Source: an uncultured Schlesneria sp. (GTDB lineage: Bacteria > Planctomycetota > Planctomycetia > Planctomycetales > Planctomycetaceae). Taken from it: DNA of 58,729 bases. The notes under the pieces are model-generated. The model saw nothing but the letters and a program-made list of their open reading frames with translations. It was not told where the DNA came from and did not search any database. The stretch is taken from the NCBI GenBank assembly GCA_903834925.1, contig CAILLA010000107.1, positions 1 through 58,729 of the forward strand, given 5' to 3'. Below are positions 48,518 to 56,093 of this stretch, one piece after another. The position numbers and the translations under genes were made by a program. The stretch's first letter is position 1. Each line of letters starts with the position of its first letter.

Positions 48518-48858
48518 CTCGTTCCCAGGCTCCTGCTTGGGAACGAGCGTCTTGGAAGCTCTGGTTCCCGATTGGGTTGGACGCAACCAATGTGACTCCA
48601 CCGGATGTCAATTCAATCCTGTCGCGGGCATTGCCCGCTACCCAATCTGGAGAAGAATCTGAACCACGAAACACGAAATACATGAAAAAAACAGTCGAGG
48701 CGAGCCGGGCGACGTAAGTCCCCGGATTCTTTTCTTCTGCAAAATCTTCGCACCGTGCAAAGACGCTCAACGTTTGTATTACAGGTTGCTGGTCGCTAGA
48801 CGAATCGCGAAGCGGAGCTTCGAAGATGTACGTTCCCAACCCGGAGCGTGGGAACGAG
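48518..48858. repeat. Inverted copy of the 180-bp repeat element, split by an insert (copy 2)
   Basis: The first 95 bases (48518 on) match the reverse complement of the right half of copy 1, including CAACCAATGTGACTCCACCG. The last 78 bases (48781-48858) match the reverse complement of its left half, including GGTCGCTAGAC and GAAGCGGAGCTTCGAAGA. About 165 bases without counterpart in copy 1 lie between. Palindromes GTTCCCAGGCTCCTGC and CGTTCCCAACCC-GGAGCGTGGGAACG mark the ends. Confidence 0.75.
48612..48780. repeat. Insert within copy 2, made of other repeat words
   Basis: It contains GCGGGCATTGCCCGC, then GAACCACGAAACACGAAATA (CACGAA family, also seen after the 16S gene and at 13013) and GAGCCGGGCGACGTAAGTCC, a word like the hairpin repeats common in planctomycetes. 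No gene is seen. A repeat seems to have entered another repeat. Confidence 0.5.
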
Positions 48859-48871
48859 AAAATGTCACTAA

Positions 48872-50074
<1,203 letters not shown>

Positions 50075-50348
50075 CAAAAGTTTCTTAATAAAGTTCCTCG
50101 TATGAATAATACGGATGGTCAATAACCCCGCATGCGAGGTTCAGGTTTCGCAGTTCAAATCCCGTTCACTCGATTACATTGCAGTGGCATTGCATTGACG
50201 TTGCGGTGGTGTTGATAGCAATATCTAGAAGTTGATATCTCGTCTACGTGGGGCGTTCTGTCACCGTTGACAGGAACGCGCCTCACCCTGTACTGCGGTG
50301 AATCTGGGCGTCCCGGCAAGTGAACGCCGTCATTTGACGTGGTAAGTC
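50075..50348. other. Gene-free gap before the pentapeptide-repeat gene
   Basis: No gene is seen. The short string GCAGTTCAAATCCCG (about 50149-50163) looks like a tRNA T-loop, but the stem around it does not pair, so no tRNA is called. A run of GCAGTGGCATTGCATTGACG is low in complexity. Confidence 0.3.
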
Positions 50349-51239
50349 ATGGCCAATAGCGAACACGAACGAAGGCTGCGGGAAGCGGTGCAAGCGAAGG
50401 ATGTCGCAGCCGATCTGAGTGGCTGTGACCTCTCGGGGATTCTCTTCTCCTCGATTCGCATCGCTGGCGCTGTTCTGCGCGGTGCGGACATGCAACGAGC
50501 CGATTTGTCGGGTGGCTACTTTCGTGGCTGCGATCTTCGGGCGGCGAATTGCGCTAAGTCGAGGATCACCACCAGCGATTTTCGAGAGGCCAATCTTGCT
50601 GGTGCCGATCTGTCGGCTGCCGACTGGACAGGGGCGGTTTTGACTGGCGCGAATCTCGCCGGGGCTAATCTGAGCCGAGCTAAGCTGGTAAAGGCTCGCC
50701 TTGAAGGAGCGGACCTGACCGGGGCCAACTTGAACGGCACCGACTTGCGAGGCGTTCAAGGCCTGATGCCTGAACAATTTGACTCCGCTAAGAACGGCGA
50801 CAAGGCGATCCTGGATGAAAGGACGTTGACAAGCTTACGGCTATGCGGCGACCAGAAAATCGCCCGTCAAGGAAAGCCTGCACGGAAGCGGGCGACGCCG
50901 CAGCAAGTCGATCTCATGTTCATGCATGTGAAGCCGTGCATCGGCGATTTGTTGCTGCTGTGTGGATTCGAGAACACCGATCTTCCTGCATCCGGTGATT
51001 ATGGATTCACCGAATTGGCTGACCTGGGGATCGAGCAAGTCGATGACTACTTCGCGCTGTGCGTCGATGGAGACCCGGCGGTGTGGATTTTTCCGCTCGT
51101 GCAAGGACACGTGGTCGACCACCACCCAGGGCCCTACGACGGGCTGAGACTGACCGCTGACGACAGTCGGCACAAGAGGCTCTGGTCCAAGTGCGTGGCA
51201 AGGTTTGCGAGCGGATTGCGGATTCCAGTCAGTAGGTGA
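50349..51239 (+). CDS. Pentapeptide-repeat protein with C-terminal domain of unknown function
   Basis: A 296-residue soluble protein. Residues about 21-135 hold roughly 20 A(D/N)LXX-like repeats (ADLSGCDLSGILF, ANLAGADLSAADWTG, ANLSRAKLVKARLEG), which fold into a right-handed beta helix. Residues 185-296 form an alpha/beta-looking domain (CIGDLLLLCGFENTD, WIFPLVQGHVVDHHPGPYDG) with no family I recognise. Some pentapeptide proteins protect DNA gyrase; that cannot be claimed here. Both flanking regions are gene-poor. Confidence 0.8.
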   Translation: MANSEHERRLREAVQAKDVAADLSGCDLSGILFSSIRIAGAVLRGADMQRADLSGGYFRGCDLRAANCAKSRITTSDFREANLAGADLSAADWTGAVLTGANLAGANLSRAKLVKARLEGADLTGANLNGTDLRGVQGLMPEQFDSAKNGDKAILDERTLTSLRLCGDQKIARQGKPARKRATPQQVDLMFMHVKPCIGDLLLLCGFENTDLPASGDYGFTELADLGIEQVDDYFALCVDGDPAVWIFPLVQGHVVDHHPGPYDGLRLTADDSRHKRLWSKCVARFASGLRIPVSR

Positions 51240-51288
51240 CGTCTGTCCCGCCGCCGTCCGGAGTTCCACCGAAATCGGGTAAGTGCGA

Positions 51289-51726
51289 TCATTGCTGACC
51301 GCCCCCCTCACACCACATAGCCTGTGGGTCCGGAGCGAACAGGAAATGGTTCATCGACAAGCGGGTGGGACTCACGCAGGGGTAGCGCGTATCCGATCTT
51401 AGGGTTCCCATTGTGGCGACGATTTCGTCGACACTTTCCACCCAATTTCGCCGCTCCAGTTTGATTGACTGCGGTTCAGTCATTGTATCGACGGTGGCCC
51501 TGGGGCGCAACGAAGCAAGAAGTGCCGCAATTGCTTGCTTTGTAATGCTTAACTGCAACATGAGTGCTTCGGTGCCGTGCCGAAAAAGTTCAATAGCCGT
51601 CTTGTTGTCCCGACTTTTACCCCGACGATTGCGATCGCTGGGTCTGATGTCGGAGGGCGTACGGTTCTTAATCGGAATTGAACTGAACTTCCGCCACACC
51701 GACGTCACGACCGAGCAATGGCGCAT
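51289..51726 (-). CDS. Doubtful hypothetical protein
   Basis: A 145-codon frame. The middle reads protein-like (LSITKQAIAALLASLRPRAT, WVESVDEIVATMGTL), the ends do not (MNHFLFAPDPQAMWCEGG). There is no ribosome site, and the plus strand is also open over 51413-51739, so this may be chance, or the trace of a decayed element. No family is recognised. Confidence 0.2.
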   Translation of the reverse strand: MRHCSVVTSVWRKFSSIPIKNRTPSDIRPSDRNRRGKSRDNKTAIELFRHGTEALMLQLSITKQAIAALLASLRPRATVDTMTEPQSIKLERRNWVESVDEIVATMGTLRSDTRYPCVSPTRLSMNHFLFAPDPQAMWCEGGGQQ

Positions 51727-51801
51727 ACCGAATTTATAGGGCTGTGATTATCGTTGCTCATTTGTCTGTGCCCTGCTGTGCGTGAACTCTTCAATCTGGG
51801 G

Positions 51802-51845
51802 TTGTGTGCCACTGGCGTGCGTCTTCGCTCGCCAGTGGCACACAA
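51802..51845. repeat. Perfect 16-bp inverted repeat
   Basis: TTGTGTGCCACTGGCG (51802-51817) and its exact complement (51830-51845) enclose a 12-base loop TGCGTCTTCGCT. No T-run follows, so it is not a simple terminator. The word GTGTGCCACTGG is of the dispersed kind seen in planctomycetes. Confidence 0.75.
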
Positions 51846-51871
51846 TTTCAAGGGCAATTCGAGTCAAAGAC

Positions 51872-51897
51872 ACTGGCGGAACAAAACTGCCGCCAGT
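51872..51897. repeat. 8-bp inverted repeat
   Basis: ACTGGCGG and CCGCCAGT flank a 10-base loop. It follows the larger hairpin by 26 bases and shares its core CTGGCG, so the two may be parts of one repeat. Confidence 0.5.
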
Positions 51898-52170
51898 AGC
51901 GCCCAAAATCTTAACGGTGATGCCGCACTGCGTTTGTATTCGCTTGTTTACAGGACACTTAAAACCGCCGCAACCTATGTAGCAATAGCTGGTTACAGCA
52001 TTTCAGCCACCGCAAAAACAGTTGCGTGTGCCAGGTTTGTATTCGGAATAACATCCGAGATTTCGGGAAATTCGGCGAATTCTTGTCCTGTCGCCTCTCA
52101 AATCTTGATGACTCTTTCAGCGACGTCGTTTCGTCGATTTTCGATTTACGATCACTGAGAGAGGTATTCT

Positions 52171-55100
52171 ATGTTAATCCACTGGCTGAAGAACTTGTTT
52201 CAAGGACAAAATTCCCGTTTACCACGACGACGAAGACATTCTGAATGGTCGCGAGCCGAAACGCTGGAAATTCGTCGAGTTTTAACAATGCTCGCGCCAG
52301 TGGGTGCCGCCGCAGGGACGGCCCCGGCAGCAGTCGACGTTCACGATTTTAATAATGACGGAATAAACGACGTCGTCACACTGAATTCCGCCGCGACAGC
52401 CGTGACTGTCATGCTTGGCAACGGAGACGGAAGTTTCCAGCCAGGGGTGAATTCCTCATCCGGCGGATTTGGATCACAAATGACCGTCGCCGACTTGGAC
52501 CATGACGGCAAACTGGATATTGTCACAAATCAGGGATCATCGATTGACCTGTTAAAAGGAAACGGCGATGGATCGTTTCAACTTCCTAAACCCTACTTCG
52601 TCGGTGCCTACGCCAACGACGTCACATCGGGTGATTTCAATAACGATGGTCTGCCTGACGTCGCGACAGCAAGTTTTTCGTACGGCGGAACAACGCAGAT
52701 CTTTATTAACGATGGCGCCGGTTCATTCTTGCCCTCTCGCAACCTTGCCATCAGCGCCGGCGGCCTGGAAGTCGAATCCGGTGACGTGAACGGAGATGGA
52801 AATCTCGACCTCATCCAGTCCAACGGCACAGGTTATGTCGGGATTCTCATGGGTCAGGGAGACGGAACGTTCACATCGATCAGTTCGACAATCGGAATCA
52901 CGGCCAACGATGTGAAGCTGGCTGATCTCAATCATGATGGCAAGTCAGACATCGTCGTGGCCAACGGCACTTCGATTAAGGTCTTCAGCGGAAACGGCGC
53001 CGCCACATTCCAGAACCCGACAACCTATTCGGTCACCGGCGCAACCCAGGTTCAACTGGCGGATATGAATGGCGACGGAAATACGGATATCATTACAAAC
53101 AATGGGGTCGCCATTCTCGGACGCGGTACTGGCGGTTTCTATGCGCCGACGAATTATGGGAGCGCATCGGGGACGACGCTTGCCGTTGGTGACCTGAACG
53201 GAGACGGGGGAATTGATGCTGTTGCGACCGTCCCTGTTCTGGCAGGTGGCGGCGTGAATGTCACCTTCAATGGAAATAACGACATCCAACTGCTCGCAGG
53301 CGCAACCCAGCTTTCGGTCGCGACTTCTGGCTCAGCCACGGCGGGAAGCCCGTTCGCGGTCACTGTCACCGCGCTTGACGCCTACGGTCAGGTCGTGACG
53401 AATTTTCAGGGAACCGTCGGAATCAGTGGTGCACCGGGAACGCCTGCTGTCTCGTATACCTTTAGCGCCGCAGACGGTGGTATTCATACAATCGCAAATG
53501 CCGCGACCCTGTTTACCGCAGGAACCGGCAGCTACTCGGTAACGTCACCGTTCCTCCCGGACACTTCGGGAACGATTATCGTGAATGCCGCGGCTGCAAC
53601 CAAATTCTCGCTTGTTGCTCCAACCACATCAGTCGCCGGAGCGGCTTCGAGCCTGACGGTCTCGGCGTCCGATGCCTACGGAAATTTCTCGTCCACATAT
53701 ACAGGGACCGTTCACTTCAGTAGTAGCGATGTGCAGGCCGGATTGCCGAGTGACTACACATTCACGGCTGCAGATGGGGGAACCCACACGTTCTCTGGCG
53801 TTCTCAAGACGGCTGGATTACAGACGATCACCGCGACAGATGTGGGCACAACCTCATTTTTCGGCATTACAAACTCTGTGACGATAACTGCTGCGGAAGC
53901 CGCCTCGCTGAGTCTTACTGGCGGCGGCGGGTTTATCGGTTCGGTGAATGCCGTGACGATCACCGCGCGTGACGCATTTGGAAACATAGCGACGAGTTAT
54001 AACGGCGTTGTGCACCTCGCGAGTTCGAACGCGTCGTCCACGACTTCTGCCGATGCCGCATTGACCAATGGCATTGGAGTTTTCACAGTGACGCCGATGA
54101 CACTCGGGTTGCAGACCCTGACAGCGACAGACGTCAGCACGTCGCTGGTTGTCGGCAGTGAAGACATCAATGTGACACCGGGATGGGGATCACGTTTCGT
54201 AGCAACGTCGCTGTCGGCGACAGTCGCAGGACAGTCTCAGAATACGACGGTCACGGTATATGATTCGTTCGGTAATGTTTCCACTGTTTATACCGGGTGG
54301 GTCGCCGTCACAACTTCTGACGCGCGGTCGCCAGTCTCGTACGTGTACTTCTCCGCTGCCGATGCCGGCATCAAAACGATTCCCGTCACGCTCTACACCT
54401 CCGGATCGCGTGCAGTAACAATTTCGGACTACGCGAACCCAGGCGTAACGGTCACGCAAACCGGGATTAACGTGGCACCAGCCGCACCGGCGTCAGTCTC
54501 AGTAACTCCCTTACATGGCGTCACGGCAGGTGTGGCTCAAACTTTCACGGTCACCGTACTCGACGCGTATGGCAATATTGCGACAAATTATCGAGGTACT
54601 CTGAACTTCAGCAGTAGCGATACACTTGCCACATTCGCAACAGCCTACACGTTTACCGCGACTGATGCGGGAGTCCATACGTTCTCGTTGACTTTTAAAA
54701 CCTCAGGTGGCCAAAGCCTGACGGTGACCGAATCAACAAACCCACTGGTTACGAGCACCCAAAAGGACATTCAAAATACCGCTGCAGCGATGTCAGGCTT
54801 AAGCCTGAGAGCTCAGTCTAATGTGACGGCAGGAACCGCGTTCTTCGTCACATTGCAGGCCGTTGATGCCTTCGGCAACGTTGTAACGGGTTATACGGGC
54901 AAAGTTCATTTTACGGGGGCGACCGGTGGCGGCAACATTCTGCCGGCTGATTACACTTTCACAACGGCAGATGCTGGTTCACATCAGTTTTCATTCACAT
55001 TCACATCCACGGGCACACAATCCATTGGCGTGCAGGACACGGCTAATGGCACCTTTAAGGGACAAACAAGTGTGAAGGTCGTGGCACAAACCGTTTCGAG

Positions 55101-55203
55101 TGGCGGTGGCGGAGGTGGCGGAACTGCGACCGGCGGCGGTGGTGGGACGGCGACCGGCGGCGGTGGCGGTGGCGGTGGCGGTGGAAAGAAAGTTGTCGTC
55201 TAG
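52171..55203 (+). CDS. Large surface protein: planctomycete extracellular N-terminus, FG-GAP/VCBS repeats, six Ig-like repeats, Gly-rich tail
   Basis: A 1010-residue exported protein. The N-terminus is basic (RLPRRRRHSEW) followed by AETLEIRRVLTMLAP, close to the LE.RRLL pattern of Pfam Planc_extracel, used for export in these bacteria. Residues about 50-370 hold FG-GAP/VCBS-type repeats with Ca-binding-like D.N.DG..D motifs (DFNNDGINDVV, DLDHDGKLDIV, DFNNDGLPDV). Residues about 375-980 hold six Ig-like repeats of some 100 residues, each with DAYGN or DAFGN and near the end FTAADAG. The end is a Gly/Thr-rich tail and KKVVV. GAGAGAGG lies six bases before the ATG. An adhesin or surface-layer role is likely but inferred. 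Confidence 0.88.
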   Translation: MLIHWLKNLFQGQNSRLPRRRRHSEWSRAETLEIRRVLTMLAPVGAAAGTAPAAVDVHDFNNDGINDVVTLNSAATAVTVMLGNGDGSFQPGVNSSSGGFGSQMTVADLDHDGKLDIVTNQGSSIDLLKGNGDGSFQLPKPYFVGAYANDVTSGDFNNDGLPDVATASFSYGGTTQIFINDGAGSFLPSRNLAISAGGLEVESGDVNGDGNLDLIQSNGTGYVGILMGQGDGTFTSISSTIGITANDVKLADLNHDGKSDIVVANGTSIKVFSGNGAATFQNPTTYSVTGATQVQLADMNGDGNTDIITNNGVAILGRGTGGFYAPTNYGSASGTTLAVGDLNGDGGIDAVATVPVLAGGGVNVTFNGNNDIQLLAGATQLSVATSGSATAGSPFAVTVTALDAYGQVVTNFQGTVGISGAPGTPAVSYTFSAADGGIHTIANAATLFTAGTGSYSVTSPFLPDTSGTIIVNAAAATKFSLVAPTTSVAGAASSLTVSASDAYGNFSSTYTGTVHFSSSDVQAGLPSDYTFTAADGGTHTFSGVLKTAGLQTITATDVGTTSFFGITNSVTITAAEAASLSLTGGGGFIGSVNAVTITARDAFGNIATSYNGVVHLASSNASSTTSADAALTNGIGVFTVTPMTLGLQTLTATDVSTSLVVGSEDINVTPGWGSRFVATSLSATVAGQSQNTTVTVYDSFGNVSTVYTGWVAVTTSDARSPVSYVYFSAADAGIKTIPVTLYTSGSRAVTISDYANPGVTVTQTGINVAPAAPASVSVTPLHGVTAGVAQTFTVTVLDAYGNIATNYRGTLNFSSSDTLATFATAYTFTATDAGVHTFSLTFKTSGGQSLTVTESTNPLVTSTQKDIQNTAAAMSGLSLRAQSNVTAGTAFFVTLQAVDAFGNVVTGYTGKVHFTGATGGGNILPADYTFTTADAGSHQFSFTFTSTGTQSIGVQDTANGTFKGQTSVKVVAQTVSSGGGGGGGTATGGGGGTATGGGGGGGGGGKKVVV

Positions 55204-55242
55204 CGAACGGCTGATGACTTTCGGAAATGCCAATCGGAATGA

Positions 55243-55274
55243 ACAAGCGATCGTCGATTTCGACGGTCGCTTGT
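55243..55274. terminator. Hairpin after the surface protein gene
   Basis: ACAAGCGATCGTC and GACGGTCGCTTGT (one G-T pair) form a 13-bp stem with a 6-base loop, 40 bases after the stop codon. There is no T-run on the + strand, so termination is only possible, not proved. The remaining bases to 55499 show no gene. Confidence 0.45.
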
Positions 55275-55499
55275 CATACCAACGAAAAGTCATCTTCGTC
55301 GGTTTACCGGTTGTATCGTCGCTTCTGCGGTCGCAGCATTCGTGACACAAACCAGGCCGGTGTTACTGAAACCACGAAATAACGCACGACATTGATATAA
55401 AGAGCAAGCAACGCAAACTCAAATGAGGGGGTAGCCAGAAGCCAGGCGGCAACGTAGATTGGACAGAGGTCTCTGAATAGATCCGTCTGAGATACAACC

Positions 55500-56093
55500 A
55501 TGCACGAAATCGCCCAGTTTCAGGAATTGATTCAACGAGTCCGAAATCGGGATCAGGAAGCGGCTCGCGAACTGACACTGAAGTATGAAAAGGTGATTCG
55601 TCGAGTGGTTCGAATTCACCTGCGAGATGCACGGTTGCGGCAAGTCATGGACTCGATGGACGTTTGCCAGTCGGTCCTGGCAAGTTTTTTTGTCCGCACG
55701 GTGCTGGGCCAGTACGACCTGGATTCACCAGCACATTTGATCAACTTACTCACCACGATTACGCGTAATAAATTGACCAACCAGGTGAATCATTTACGAG
55801 CACAACGTCGCGACATTCGCAGGTCGACAACGATTGAGGACGATGCCGTGCAATTAACAGATCGAGCGTCGGACCCCAGTGACCAGGCTTCGGCCCGCGA
55901 GATCCTGGAAAAAGTCTGTGATCGACTCGATACGAACGAACGATACCTTGCTCAGCAACGGTCTCTCGGTCGCACATGGAATGAACTGGCGGAAGAACTG
56001 GGTGCGACCGATGTCGCACTGAGAAAGAAACTCACTCGAGCACTTGACCGAGTCATGTCAGAACTGGGAATCGACGAGGCCAATGATGCTTAA
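55500..56093 (+). CDS. ECF-type sigma factor, third kinase-linked pair
   Basis: A 197-residue ECF sigma factor. Region 2: EKVIRRVVRIHLRDARLRQV, SMDVCQSVLASFFVR and LINLLTTITRNKLTNQ; region 4 helices: RTWNELAEELGATDVALRKKL. Its last codons overlap the start of the kinase gene (stop TAA 56091-56093, kinase ATG 56086 or 56083), so the two are translated as a coupled pair. It seems close to the ECF group with a long linker, with QLTDRASDPSDQAS between domains. Confidence 0.93.
   Translation: MHEIAQFQELIQRVRNRDQEAARELTLKYEKVIRRVVRIHLRDARLRQVMDSMDVCQSVLASFFVRTVLGQYDLDSPAHLINLLTTITRNKLTNQVNHLRAQRRDIRRSTTIEDDAVQLTDRASDPSDQASAREILEKVCDRLDTNERYLAQQRSLGRTWNELAEELGATDVALRKKLTRALDRVMSELGIDEANDA

Larger units (their letters stand above)
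51240..52170. other. 931-bp gene-poor, repeat-bearing region
   Basis: Apart from a doubtful minus-strand frame (51289-51726) I see no gene. The stretch has two hairpins (51802-51845 and 51872-51897). Its last part must contain the promoter of the surface protein gene, which begins at 52171. Base use differs little by eye from the rest of the window. Confidence 0.5.

Noticed and set aside
50140..50175. tRNA-like string GCAGTTCAAATCCCG
   Set aside because: The T-loop looks right, but the flanking bases do not form a T-stem, and no acceptor or anticodon arm can be drawn.
51240..51340. Idea of a group II intron 3' end (GTGTGAGGGGGG-type string on the minus strand)
   Set aside because: No domain V hairpin and no reverse-transcriptase coding trace could be found.
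53300..55080. Regular DNA repeats that might suggest a CRISPR array
   Set aside because: The repeats are about 300 bases long, diverged and in frame; they encode Ig-like domains of one protein.
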